A stretch of DNA of 64,000 nucleotides from NCBI RefSeq assembly GCF_037201805.1, contig NZ_CP147404.1, forward strand, positions 3,454,501 to 3,518,500, written 5' to 3'. This DNA is from Bacillus sp. FJAT-52991. GTDB lineage: Bacteria; Bacillota; Bacilli; Bacillales; Domibacillaceae. Position 1 is the stretch's first letter. Each line of letters opens with the position of its first letter. This document shows positions 1 to 8,471 of the stretch, one piece after another. A program made the position numbers and the translations under genes. The notes beneath the pieces were generated by a model. It worked only from the letters and a program-made list of their open reading frames with translations, ran no database searches and was not told the origin of the DNA.

Positions 1-171
1 CTTGACGTCCACCCACTAACCGTCATCACCGTCATTCTTACTGCCGGGAATATAGCTGGTATTTGGGGAGTTATTTTAGGTGTTCCTGCTTATGCCGTTA
101 TCAAAACAATTGTCTCCAACTTATATGATATGCGCCAAGAAATTAAGCAAGCGGCTACTAAAGATGTGTAG
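1..171 (+). CDS. AI-2E family transporter, C-terminal fragment
   Basis: The window opens inside this gene, so only the last 56 codons are present, in frame from base 1 to a TAG at 169-171. The peptide contains HPLTVITVILTAGN, then GIWGVILGVPAYAV, then a charged tail (YDMRQEIKQ). This pattern is typical of the last membrane segment of the PerM/YtvI/YueF (AI-2E exporter-like) permease family. It presumably encodes an inner-membrane permease of about 350 residues; the substrate cannot be deduced from this fragment. The next gene starts 86 bp downstream with its own ribosome site. Confidence 0.75.
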   Translation, partial: LDVHPLTVITVILTAGNIAGIWGVILGVPAYAVIKTIVSNLYDMRQEIKQAATKDV

Positions 172-257
172 TGAGGCTGTCCTCGGGCAGCTTCTTTCTT
201 TTTTTAAATATTTCTAGCTATAAAAGAACATAATTAGAATGAAAGGAGGCACATGGG

Positions 258-1085
258 ATGAAACGGCCGAGAATGATCATCTTATTTCTGTTCATCGTTG
301 CACTTGCTTTCATAAGCTATCATTTGCTTTACCGAATAGAACCTGTCAATTCACAAACAAGTACTCCTCCCTTACATGCAACTGTATTTGTTCATGGGTA
401 TAAAGGGACGGCGGTTTCTTTCCGTTCAATGCTTGATCGTTTCGAAAATGAGCACCACTGGGGCAAGCAAGCACTCCTATGCAAAGTGACGAAAGATGGC
501 CGTGTACTCACATCTAAAACCAGTCATTATACAGCAAATGACCACTTGTTCGTTCAAGTCGTATTTGAAAATAACCGAGCTAACTTTGAAGATACTACTT
601 ACTGGCTCTCTGAGGTTATGAATACATTGAAGACACATTATGGCATCGACCAAGTGAACCTTGTGGGTCATTCAATGGGGGGCATTGTATCCACTAAATT
701 TTTAGAGGATTACAAACAAGGAGGCAAGTATCCACATGTTGAAAAGCTTGTGGTAATCGGTAGTCCTTTTAAAGGAGTAAAGAACCGAGACTACTTAAAA
801 ACAAACACAGGAGCGGCTACATATGACTTGATGCCCAATTCTCCTGCTATTAAACAATTGTGGGCAAATACGGAATCTTTCCCGAAGCATGTGAAAACAC
901 TCGCCATTGCTGGAGTAGGTGATCAACTAGTTAATGTCAATAGTGCACTAGCTATAGAAAGTATCGTTCCTAAAGAAAACTATACCGAATCCATCATTGT
1001 TAACCGAAACATTAACCATAGCGGCTTACATGAAAGCGATGAGGTCGATGCACAAATTGGTCAATTTTTATGGAACGAACAGTGA
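258..1085 (+). CDS. Membrane-anchored or secreted alpha/beta hydrolase (DUF915 family)
   Basis: The 275-residue protein has an N-terminal hydrophobic segment (about residues 6-24) that is a signal peptide or membrane anchor, so the enzyme probably acts outside the cell. VFVHGYKG (43-50) is the oxyanion-side motif and GHSMGG (137-142) is the nucleophile elbow with Ser139. A later GVGDQLV and the NINHSGL motif near the end supply the probable acid and His of the triad. This arrangement matches the DUF915 branch of alpha/beta hydrolases (lipase/esterase-like). AAAGGAGG lies just ahead of the ATG. The gene stands alone and is followed by a hairpin. The substrate is unknown. Confidence 0.8.
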   Translation: MKRPRMIILFLFIVALAFISYHLLYRIEPVNSQTSTPPLHATVFVHGYKGTAVSFRSMLDRFENEHHWGKQALLCKVTKDGRVLTSKTSHYTANDHLFVQVVFENNRANFEDTTYWLSEVMNTLKTHYGIDQVNLVGHSMGGIVSTKFLEDYKQGGKYPHVEKLVVIGSPFKGVKNRDYLKTNTGAATYDLMPNSPAIKQLWANTESFPKHVKTLAIAGVGDQLVNVNSALAIESIVPKENYTESIIVNRNINHSGLHESDEVDAQIGQFLWNEQ

Positions 1086-1110
1086 GAGCCAGAAATCACT
1101 TCTGGCTCTC
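1084..1110 (+). terminator. Intergenic hairpin between convergent genes
   Basis: An 11-bp perfect inverted repeat (GAGAGCCAGAA, 5-base loop, TTCTGGCTCTC) starts at the stop codon of the hydrolase and ends 7 bp before the stop of the convergent gene. It has no clean U-tract on either strand, so it may be a weak bidirectional terminator. Confidence 0.5.
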
Positions 1111-1117
1111 TTAACCA

Positions 1118-2182
1118 TTAAATTTTTTGTAAAATATGATGGCAAACGTGACTGACCATTGTTGGATCTTTCCTTTTTTCATATAATGCTTCTATTTGAT
1201 CTTTATATCGTTTGCTTTCTGCTAAATAACGAGTCGCTGTTTTCATTAATGCACTGTATTGATCGGCGACATCACTTATTTTCGTTATATTCTTCTCATC
1301 CGTTCCCTCTTCAATAATCTCTTCATAAAGGTCGATAATACTGTCAGATGGTTTGTTAGGAAAATATTCATGCGGTGCCGTGCTGTCAAATATAGCAAAA
1401 TTCAATTCCCTAACGATCACCATATCGACACTATTTGGATCAAACCCACAATGATACACTTCCAGATCATATCCTTGCTCTTCCGCTGCCGCTGCAATTT
1501 TTTTCATCATCGTTGATTTCCCTGAGCCCGGTCGACCTTTAATAAAGTAGCGATGGTTAAGATCTTGCGTTAAGTTATTTATGAAATCAACCGCTCCTTT
1601 TGGGGTTGCGGCGCCGAGAAAACGATGCTTGCTGATGGCTGAAGTTTTATCTTTATCCTTTGGAGGGATCAGCTGCTGAATAATACTGGCCGTCAGCTGA
1701 TTGGCCTGTCGCTGGTCGAGTACTTGAATATAAATATGTTCCCATTCATCATGCACATCGAGTGCTCTTCTAAAACAAGAATGGGCCTTTCTAGTAGCTG
1801 TATTGGCTTGTTCTATGAGCTCAGTAATTTCCTGTGCTGCTTTCTCAGAGAGAGGCTTTCTTTCTGGAATAGCGACATACTGTTTGTTCGCCCCCGCGGT
1901 TTCCTTACTAGAGATGCTAAACGCATACACAGCTACTTTTTTATCCATCATAATTATCCCTTCAAGAGCATCTGGATCGGAAGCACAATGAATGAATTCC
2001 ATGTTCATCCCTAACTCTAGACATCGCTCAGCCAATTGTTCCATGCAAGCCTTTCTGTCTGCTTCTGTTCCACCATCTAAAATAAAGACTTGCTCAATCC
2101 CTTGCAGGTTCGTTTCAAGTAAGCTATAAAAACCTTTTGCCGTGTTCCCCCTTGTAAAGTAACGAATTGTTTGACCGCTCAT
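1118..2182 (-). CDS. P-loop NTPase of the PRK06851 type with duplicated halves
   Basis: The 354-residue protein consists of two related halves. The C-terminal half carries an intact Walker A (KGRPGSGKSTMMKK, about 210-223) followed by the repeat landmark VYHCGFDPNSVDMVIV. The N-terminal half has the matching landmark FIHCASDPDALEGIIM, but where the P-loop should be there is LDGGTEADRK, so its nucleotide site appears lost. This layout matches the uncharacterised PRK06851 family of Bacilli and Clostridia. It is probably cytosolic. AGAGGTG precedes the ATG. It is monocistronic and no partner gene suggests a function. Confidence 0.7.
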   Translation of the reverse strand: MSGQTIRYFTRGNTAKGFYSLLETNLQGIEQVFILDGGTEADRKACMEQLAERCLELGMNMEFIHCASDPDALEGIIMMDKKVAVYAFSISSKETAGANKQYVAIPERKPLSEKAAQEITELIEQANTATRKAHSCFRRALDVHDEWEHIYIQVLDQRQANQLTASIIQQLIPPKDKDKTSAISKHRFLGAATPKGAVDFINNLTQDLNHRYFIKGRPGSGKSTMMKKIAAAAEEQGYDLEVYHCGFDPNSVDMVIVRELNFAIFDSTAPHEYFPNKPSDSIIDLYEEIIEEGTDEKNITKISDVADQYSALMKTATRYLAESKRYKDQIEALYEKRKDPTMVSHVCHHILQKI

Positions 2183-2318
2183 ATCTACACCTCTTTATTG
2201 ATCGATTTAGAATGGTCTCATGGTCTATGTATATGATGGTGGGGCTTCGCTTATGTTAAGGAACAATGTCGCAAGAAAAGTACAGGAAAGTCGAAGAATA
2301 GGATTTGGCACATGCGAA

Positions 2319-2349
2319 AGAGGTAGCCCTGTTTTTGAGAGCTACCTCT
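2319..2349 (-). terminator. Hairpin downstream of the 94-residue protein gene
   Basis: AGAGGTAGC and GCTACCTCT form a 9-bp perfect stem around a 13-base loop, 36 bp beyond the stop of the gene at 2385. Only a short U-tract follows on the minus strand. Confidence 0.45.
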
Positions 2350-2384
2350 GATTGACTAATAACAATTGTCGTTGTTTGGATCAC

Positions 2385-2669
2385 TTACTTGAAAATTTCT
2401 TGGTGAGTTTCTTTGATGTTTTGAAGTGCATCGTTTAGGCATTTGTAGTCTTGCCCGATTTTGTAGCTTTTAATGCTTGTGAGTGAGCAGTCTTCACCTG
2501 GATTGTGTAATACTTTTAAATATTCTTCTGTTGCTCCTTCGACTTCTCCAAATCTTCCTTCGTTAAAAACTGCTAGAGAATGCTGGAGTTTTTCGTAAAT
2601 TACTAAGAAGTCCTCTTTAATTTCACCGTCAAAATAATTTCTTGAGTCAAGTAAGTTGACAACAACCAT
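2385..2669 (-). CDS. Hypothetical protein of 94 residues
   Basis: The frame is open up to 2726, but the ATG at 2667-2669 is preceded by AGGAAGTG at good spacing, giving the peptide start MVVVNLLDSRNYF. The protein is soluble and acidic, is predicted mostly helical, and has no recognisable catalytic motif or membrane segment. I do not recognise the family. It is monocistronic, with a hairpin after its stop. Confidence 0.6.
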   Translation of the reverse strand: MVVVNLLDSRNYFDGEIKEDFLVIYEKLQHSLAVFNEGRFGEVEGATEEYLKVLHNPGEDCSLTSIKSYKIGQDYKCLNDALQNIKETHQEIFK

Positions 2670-2812
2670 TATTATTTTCACTTCCTGTTCTTTTGTTATG
2701 TCCACAGTATATATAAAAAAAAGCAAAAAAATACCATGTTCACTATCTTTTCATCAAAAACTCACATAACATTAACAGAAGCTTCACATAATATTCAATA
2801 ATGTAATTTCAT

Positions 2813-3289
2813 TTACTTTATGACTTCAAATTGTGCATTGCCTTGGGTTAAATGGATCAAATCAGCTGTTTTTAACTCCAGCTGAATACCAATTTTCCCT
2901 CCACTCACAATGATCGTTTCTAACAAGGCAGCACTTTCATCAATAAAAGTGGGATACAGCTTTTTCATTCCAATCGGTGAGCATCCGCCTCGAATGTAAC
3001 CTGTATGCTTTTGAATATCCTTCACCGGTATCATTTCAAGCTTTTTCTCTCCTGCTGCTTTGGCTGCTTTTTTCAAATCTAACTCTTTCGCCACTGGAAC
3101 CACGAATATGTATAAATCCTTTGCCCCACTTGTGACTAATGTTTTGTAAACCACTTCTAGATCCCTGCCTATTTTATTGGCAACGGAAATACCATCAACT
3201 TTTCCATCTTTATTTTCATATACTAATGTTTCATACGTTAACTTAGCTGCATCAAGCATCCGCATTGCATTTGTTTTTGCTTTGCTCAT
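2813..3289 (-). CDS. ybaK: Cys-tRNA(Pro)/Cys-tRNA(Cys) deacylase, YbaK/EbsC family
   Basis: The 158-residue protein covers the whole YbaK domain. [20 protein letters not shown] at the N terminus and [20 protein letters not shown] (about 97-116) are hallmark segments of the family. YbaK hydrolyses Cys-tRNA(Pro) formed in error by prolyl-tRNA synthetase and so acts in translation quality control in the cytosol. The ATG at 3289 has GGAAGAG upstream; a TTG one codon earlier is less likely. The divergent LytTR gene begins 77 bp away, so the two share a promoter region. Confidence 0.88.
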   Translation of the reverse strand: MSKAKTNAMRMLDAAKLTYETLVYENKDGKVDGISVANKIGRDLEVVYKTLVTSGAKDLYIFVVPVAKELDLKKAAKAAGEKKLEMIPVKDIQKHTGYIRGGCSPIGMKKLYPTFIDESAALLETIIVSGGKIGIQLELKTADLIHLTQGNAQFEVIK

Positions 3290-3366
3290 CAATCTCTTCC
3301 TTTCTTCCTTCTTTCATACGATCTGTTAAGATAAGTATATACGATAAGCAAGAAGAGGTGGAGATT

Positions 3367-4017
3367 ATGGATAACCTTACAGTAACTTCTATCATGGATG
3401 TCATGCGGACATTTCTTCCGTACAATACGTCTGTAGCCGTATCAGATTCAGAAAAATTTATTTATTACCAGCCGAGCAAGCTGGTGGATTTGCAAATTCG
3501 CCCTGGCGAAACTTTTAAAACAGGTGGTGTGACAGGAAAAGCGATTTCAGAAAAGCACACCGTTTCCGAATATATCGATAGTGAAGTCTATGGCACGCCT
3601 TATTATGCTATGGCCGTGCCGCTATTTAATGATGATCAAGTGATTGGTGCTGTGACGACTATTTTTCCTGCGAAGCCGTCCCCGATTTCAACAAATTTCT
3701 TTACGATAAAATCAGAGGATTGTTGGTATCCGATTCCGTATAAAGATGTGATCTATTTGGAAGCAGAAAGTCGCAAAACAAAGGTGCAAGCTGTCAACAG
3801 AGATGGTTATCACAAAATGAATTTAACGGAGCTTGAATTTTTATTGCCGGTTGATCATTTTATTCGCGTCCATCGCTCCTACATTGTCAATGTCAACTTC
3901 ATTCAGGAAATTCAACCGGATTCTCACTCCACTTTCCTACTCATCATGAAGGACAAAATGAAAATACCTGTTAGTCAAACATACTCCAGTTTATTCAGAA
4001 AGTCACTTAACTATTAA
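3367..4017 (+). CDS. LytTR-family transcriptional regulator with an N-terminal sensor domain
   Basis: The ATG at 3367 follows AGAAGAGGTGGA and gives 216 residues; longer readings from 3265 overlap the divergent gene. Residues about 1-110 form a small PAS/GAF-like module (GKAISEKHTVSEYIDSEVYG, then AMAVPLF and GAVTTIFP). Residues about 115-216 are a LytTR DNA-binding domain (YKDVIYLEAESRKT, FIRVHRSYIVNVNFI). There is no receiver domain, so a ligand rather than a kinase probably controls it. It ends 123 bp before a CoA-transferase gene on the same strand, which makes that gene the likely target. The ligand is unknown. Confidence 0.8.
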   Translation: MDNLTVTSIMDVMRTFLPYNTSVAVSDSEKFIYYQPSKLVDLQIRPGETFKTGGVTGKAISEKHTVSEYIDSEVYGTPYYAMAVPLFNDDQVIGAVTTIFPAKPSPISTNFFTIKSEDCWYPIPYKDVIYLEAESRKTKVQAVNRDGYHKMNLTELEFLLPVDHFIRVHRSYIVNVNFIQEIQPDSHSTFLLIMKDKMKIPVSQTYSSLFRKSLNY

Positions 4018-4140
4018 CTTTCTGTTTTGTGTATAATATATTCTGTTTCAGTGCAAATTAAAGGCTTTTCATGCAAAAGCGGATGAGCAAGTGGCGAAAA
4101 GTTGATAGAATATTTAAAAAAGTAACGAGGGGGATTTTTT

Positions 4141-5661
4141 GTGAATTCTCGAATCACAGACCGTTTGCGTAATAAACAATTGCAATCGTTAATCGTATCT
4201 GCCGATGAGGCTGCCTCTTGGATTAAGGACGGAATGACTCTTGGATTAAGTGGATTTACACGTGCGGGAGACGCGAAAGCTGTACCAATGGCTTTAGTCG
4301 ATCGTTCTAAAGATGAACCATTTAAAGTGGATGTATATACCGGAGCTTCACTCGGGTTTGATATTGATAAATTAATGGCGGAAGCAGGGATCGTCAATAA
4401 ACGCTTACCGTTCCAAGCAGATCCAGCAATGCGAAAGAAGATCAATCAAGGAGAAATGTACTTCATAGATCAGCATCTATCTCATGTCGCTGAAATGGTG
4501 CGAGCTGATGTACTAAATCCAATTGATTTCGCTATTGTTGAAGCAGTAGCCATTACAGAAGATGGAGCGATTATCCCAACAACATCTGTCGGGAACTCTT
4601 CTATTTTCTTAGAGAAAGCCGAAAATATCATTATTGAATTGAACGTGGCACAACCGTTAGCTCTTGAAGGGTTACATGATATTTATGAAGTAGGTCAACA
4701 AGGTCAACGCTTACCGATTCCACTAACTTCTGTGGATGGTCGACTCGGTACAGCCGGTATTCATGTAGACGTTAATAAAATTAGAGGGATCGTGTTGACG
4801 GATGATTTAGATTCCCCTTCAACGATCACTCCTCCAGATGAAGATACGGCAACAATGGCTAACCATTTAATTACTTTCCTTCGCGAAGAAATTAAAGCCG
4901 GCCGTTTAACAAATAAATTGGCTCCTTTGCAATCAGGAATTGGTACAGTCGCCAACGCTGTTCTTCATGGATTATTAGATTCTGAATTTGAAGATCTTGA
5001 AGTGTACTCTGAAGTATTACAGGATGCAGTGTTTGATTTATTAGATAGCGGAAAACTTCGATTTGCCTCTGGATGCTCTATTACATTATCCGAGGAAAAG
5101 ATGAAACAAGTCTTTACCAATCTGGAAAAATACAGCGAACAACTCGTGCTGCGTCCACAAGAGATTTCCAATCATCCTGAAATCATTCGTCGTCTAGGCT
5201 TGATCTCCATCAATACAGCTCTAGAAGTTGATATTTATGGAAATATCAACTCGACTCATGTCGGTGGCACGAAAATGATGAATGGAATCGGCGGCTCTGG
5301 AGATTTCGCTCGCAACTGCCGTTTGGCTATCTTTGTTACGAAATCCGTGGCGAAGGATGGTAAGATTTCAAGCATCGTCCCGTTTGTCTCTCATGTAGAT
5401 CATACGGAACATGATGTGGATGTCATTGTGACAGAACAAGGCTACGCTGATTTACGCGGCCTTGCACCGGTTGAACGTGCTCGCGTGATCATTAATAACT
5501 GTGTTCATCCAATGTATAAAGAGCAAATGTCTGCTTACTTTGATGAAGCACTGAAACGCGGTGGCCAAACACCACATGTGTTGGAAAAAGCTTTTTCTTG
5601 GCATACAAATTTCGCCGAAAAAGGCACAATGCTAAAACAAGAATTTGTTACAGTTAAATAA
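4141..5661 (+). CDS. Acetyl-CoA hydrolase / succinate (acetate) CoA-transferase
   Basis: The 506-residue protein spans the complete class I CoA-transferase fold. YSEVLQD (289-295) places Glu291 at the position of the catalytic Glu that forms the CoA thioester. Near the C terminus are NINSTHVGGTKMMNGIGGSG and the acyl-CoA-binding loop GSGDFARN. The closest known group is the succinate:acetate CoA-transferase family (AarC, Cat1, YgfH). It would exchange CoA between acetate, succinate or propionate in central metabolism. The GTG start follows GAGGGGG. A TATAAT at 4032-4037 and a pair of LytTR-like half sites (AAAGCGGAT at 4076, AAAGTTGAT at 4098, 22 bp apart) lie upstream; both are weak inferences. 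Confidence 0.87.
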   Translation: MNSRITDRLRNKQLQSLIVSADEAASWIKDGMTLGLSGFTRAGDAKAVPMALVDRSKDEPFKVDVYTGASLGFDIDKLMAEAGIVNKRLPFQADPAMRKKINQGEMYFIDQHLSHVAEMVRADVLNPIDFAIVEAVAITEDGAIIPTTSVGNSSIFLEKAENIIIELNVAQPLALEGLHDIYEVGQQGQRLPIPLTSVDGRLGTAGIHVDVNKIRGIVLTDDLDSPSTITPPDEDTATMANHLITFLREEIKAGRLTNKLAPLQSGIGTVANAVLHGLLDSEFEDLEVYSEVLQDAVFDLLDSGKLRFASGCSITLSEEKMKQVFTNLEKYSEQLVLRPQEISNHPEIIRRLGLISINTALEVDIYGNINSTHVGGTKMMNGIGGSGDFARNCRLAIFVTKSVAKDGKISSIVPFVSHVDHTEHDVDVIVTEQGYADLRGLAPVERARVIINNCVHPMYKEQMSAYFDEALKRGGQTPHVLEKAFSWHTNFAEKGTMLKQEFVTVK

Positions 5662-5812
5662 TCACTTTTGTAACGTCTGCTAGGCAGTTTAGACATTTGA
5701 CGAAGACTAACCCCAGACTTCCAATCTCAAAAACGCGCTTTTATGTATAAGCTGCCGGGCGTTAATATAAATAAGTTTTTTTGTACACACTCTCTCAATA
5801 CTGTCAAAGAAG

Positions 5813-5848
5813 AGGACTGCCTAATAAATAGCAGTCCTTTTCTTTTTT
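5813..5848 (+). terminator. Rho-independent terminator after the CoA-transferase gene
   Basis: AGGACTGC and GCAGTCCT form an 8-bp stem followed by TTTTCTTTTTT on the plus strand. The hairpin also sits at the 3' end of the convergent desaturase gene. The 150 bp between the CoA-transferase stop and this hairpin shows nothing else. Confidence 0.85.
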
Positions 5849-5850
5849 GT

Positions 5851-6942
5851 CTAACGACTAGCGGAGTCGCTCGACTTATTTTCTATTGTCTTTTCCGCTT
5901 TTACTTTTTGCTGAATATTGACAGGGTCAAGCCCATGTCCGAGTGTACCAAACTTCGTGCCTGGAAATGGATCGACTAGTTCGGTTTGGTTACTGTATAT
6001 ACGCGGTGTTTTATAAAGAGCCGCTAGTGCCTTCGTCAACGGCATTTCATGATAGCGCTCCGGCCAGCGCTTTTTCAATTCCGCTTTCACTAGCGGGTAA
6101 TATTTAGAACTCATTCCAGGGAATAAGTGGTGCTCCGTATGATAAGAAAAATTGAAGTGAAGCAGGTTCACCCATTTCGGAACGGTAACCGTTAAGCTGT
6201 TAGCAAGCGGATCGTTCACAGGCGTCATTGGGTTTAAGCGATGGTTCGTTGCAATGTAAGCCATAACAATAAAGTTACCTATTAGTAATGGGATAATAAA
6301 CGCAAACAGCCATTTTAATGGGCCAATCAAAACTAGAAGCCCGATCCATGTCGCCCATGGAAGCAGCAGCTGCAGCCAAACAGATACACGTTTCTGCGGC
6401 TTAAATTCTAAAATAAATCGTTTAAACATTCGAAGCGAGTGAAACGTAAACGTAATCGCTAAAAATGCCATCCCTAAAAACCCGCGAAGTGACGTTGGCA
6501 GTTTGTAAATCCCTTTCAATAACGGGCTTTTTGCAAATTCTTCAATGGTAGGCCACGCATCAGGATCTTTCTCTTCATCTTGCGTATGAATATGATGCGT
6601 CATATTGTGCCACTTTCTCCATAGACGCGGCCCTGTACTTAACGGAAAAAACGCAATGCCTCCCGTTAAATCACGCAGCCATGCTTTTCTAACAACAGTC
6701 CCATGCAAAATTTCATGACCAAGGAGCCCCAGCGAAGCAAAAGAGGAGCCTAAGATCACAGCAATTGGCAAGTACAGCCATACATTAAGGTCGGTCAAAC
6801 TAATCATCAATATTCCTGCAATAACAATCACTAAATGAACTAAACCACCCCACAGCCTTTCAGGAACTGGTTTAAATGCTTGTTTAGGAAGATGCGGCGC
6901 AATTCGAGCAGCATACCAGCCAAATGATTGAAGCTCTTTCAC
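5851..6942 (-). CDS. Membrane fatty acid desaturase
   Basis: The 363-residue protein has the three histidine boxes of membrane di-iron desaturases: GHEILH (about 75-80), HNMTHHIH (about 111-118) and YHTEHH (about 269-274). Pairs of hydrophobic segments lie between them (about 31-70, 185-230). It would insert a double bond in acyl chains at the cytoplasmic membrane. Its overall sequence is not close to B. subtilis Des, so the position of desaturation cannot be inferred. The start is GTG with GAGGG upstream. It is monocistronic; the 236 bp upstream hold its promoter region and the trpB terminator. The DesKR-like pair near 57 kb is not adjacent. Confidence 0.85.
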   Translation of the reverse strand: MKELQSFGWYAARIAPHLPKQAFKPVPERLWGGLVHLVIVIAGILMISLTDLNVWLYLPIAVILGSSFASLGLLGHEILHGTVVRKAWLRDLTGGIAFFPLSTGPRLWRKWHNMTHHIHTQDEEKDPDAWPTIEEFAKSPLLKGIYKLPTSLRGFLGMAFLAITFTFHSLRMFKRFILEFKPQKRVSVWLQLLLPWATWIGLLVLIGPLKWLFAFIIPLLIGNFIVMAYIATNHRLNPMTPVNDPLANSLTVTVPKWVNLLHFNFSYHTEHHLFPGMSSKYYPLVKAELKKRWPERYHEMPLTKALAALYKTPRIYSNQTELVDPFPGTKFGTLGHGLDPVNIQQKVKAEKTIENKSSDSASR

Positions 6943-7132
6943 TAAACGTCCCTCATTTCAATTTTTTTAAATACTTCTTCAGTATTGTCCGAAAACTCAA
7001 AATAATAATCCCTATCCTACCACTAGATTTCCCCGCTTGTCAATTGATTTTATTACTTGGTACTAAAATAAGATACCATGAACAGATAACAAAATAAAAA
7101 GCACCCTAAAATTGTACAAAAATGAGTGACAC

Positions 7133-7171
7133 AAAAAAGCCGAGATTCAATCGATTGCCTTGAATCTCAGC
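7133..7171 (-). terminator. Rho-independent terminator of trpB
   Basis: On the minus strand GCTGAGATTCAA and TTGAATCTCGGC form a 12-bp stem (one G-U pair) followed by TTTTTTG, starting 8 bp after the trpB stop codon. Confidence 0.92.
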
Positions 7172-7178
7172 TTTCCAA

Positions 7179-8342
7179 TTATTTATTCATCATTTCAAAT
7201 ACTTGTTGAACGTCTTTATCGCCTCGACCTGAGATGTTGATGATAATGATTTGATCTTGATTCATGTCTGGAGCGATTTTGATCGCATGGGCCACGGCAT
7301 GAGCACTTTCTAGAGCCGGAATGATACCTTCTGCTTGCGATAGCGTTCGGAAAGCAGCCAGTACTTCCTCATTTGTTACCGTATAATATTCTGCTCGGCC
7401 TGACTCTTTCAAGTGACTATGCTCGGGGCCAATGCCTGGGTAGTCTAGCCCCGCCGCAATCGAGTAGGTCGGCTGCGGATTTCCTTCTTCATCCATTAGT
7501 ACGAGACACTTAAATCCATGTAAGACAGCTGGCTTCCCTTTTGTTAAAGCCGCTGCTTGATCTGGTTCCACTCCAATCAGGCGAACAGATGGCTCCTCAA
7601 GATAATGAGCAAATGCACCGATCGCATTGCTTCCTCCACCAACACAAGCGATGACCGCATCTGGTAGACGTCCTTCTTTTTCAAGAATTTGTCTTTTCGA
7701 TTCTTCACTAATGACCGAATGGAAATGCTTCACCATCGTTGGATATGGATGAGGGCCAACAGCAGAGCCTAATAGGTAAAACGTATTTTCGTAGTTAGCA
7801 ACAAGATCAGCTAACGCTTCATCTACCGCATCCTTTAAACGCCCTTGCCCCTTTTCAACAGAAACCACTTTTGCCCCTAATAACTCCATCCGGAATACAT
7901 TCAGTGCTTGACGGCGAATGTCCTCTGCTCCCATATAGATCACGCATTCTATGCCAAACATCGCACAAACAGTAGCAGTTGCTACACCATGCTGACCGGC
8001 ACCTGTCTCCGCAATCACCCGCTTTGCTCCCATCTTTTTCGCCAGCAAAATTTGCCCCATTACATTATTGATCTTATGTGATCCTGTATGGTTTAAATCC
8101 TCCCGCTTTAAATAGATTTTCGCTCCGCCTAACTGCTTTGTTAACTGACTTGCATACGTCAGCGGATTCTCGCGGCCGACGTATTCTTTTAAATAATATT
8201 TAAATTCCTCGATAAATTCTGGATCATCTTTATACTTGTAAAATTGCTCGGCAATATGATTCAATGCCTCTTTCATCTCAGGCGGCACAAAGCTACCGCC
8301 AAACTGACCAAAATATCCCTCTTCTAACTGTGCTTTACTCAT
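7179..8342 (-). CDS. trpB: Tryptophan synthase beta chain, stand-alone copy
   Basis: The 387-residue protein is full-length TrpB1-type. HTGSHKINN (85-93) contains the PLP lysine Lys90, AETGAGQHG (111-119) contains the catalytic Glu112, and GGGSNAIG (235-242) is the phosphate loop. It condenses indole with serine. Some usually invariant segments differ: GRENPL replaces GRPTPL, and GQGRLKDAV replaces the usual GS.TLKDA. The ATG at 8342 follows GAGAGGAG; a TTG seven codons earlier is less likely. No trpA or other trp biosynthetic gene is nearby, so it may use free indole or be a paralogue of the operon copy. Tryptophan catabolism genes lie 8 kb away. Confidence 0.88.
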   Translation of the reverse strand: MSKAQLEEGYFGQFGGSFVPPEMKEALNHIAEQFYKYKDDPEFIEEFKYYLKEYVGRENPLTYASQLTKQLGGAKIYLKREDLNHTGSHKINNVMGQILLAKKMGAKRVIAETGAGQHGVATATVCAMFGIECVIYMGAEDIRRQALNVFRMELLGAKVVSVEKGQGRLKDAVDEALADLVANYENTFYLLGSAVGPHPYPTMVKHFHSVISEESKRQILEKEGRLPDAVIACVGGGSNAIGAFAHYLEEPSVRLIGVEPDQAAALTKGKPAVLHGFKCLVLMDEEGNPQPTYSIAAGLDYPGIGPEHSHLKESGRAEYYTVTNEEVLAAFRTLSQAEGIIPALESAHAVAHAIKIAPDMNQDQIIIINISGRGDKDVQQVFEMMNK

Positions 8343-8428
8343 CTCTGTCTCGTCTCCTCTCAATCCCCAAAAACTATTCTGAAAATTTACTTATTACTAT
8401 AACAAGATCTCTTTTCTTCGTCAATGAC

Positions 8429-8468
8429 AAAAGAGAGAAGCCTACTCACCTTTCGGCTCCCCTCTTTT
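8429..8468 (-). terminator. Terminator after the ABC permease gene
   Basis: On the minus strand AAAGAGGGGAGCC pairs with GGCTTCTCTCTTT over 13 bp including two G-U pairs, and ends in TTTTG. It lies just after the permease stop and separates that operon from trpB. Confidence 0.75.
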
Positions 8469-8471
8469 CAA

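Noticed and set aside
5851..6942. Desaturase as the target of the DesKR-like system at 56-58 kb
   Set aside because: The genes are 50 kb apart, the desaturase is not close to Des, and the system sits beside a deleted ABC gene; no shared site was found.
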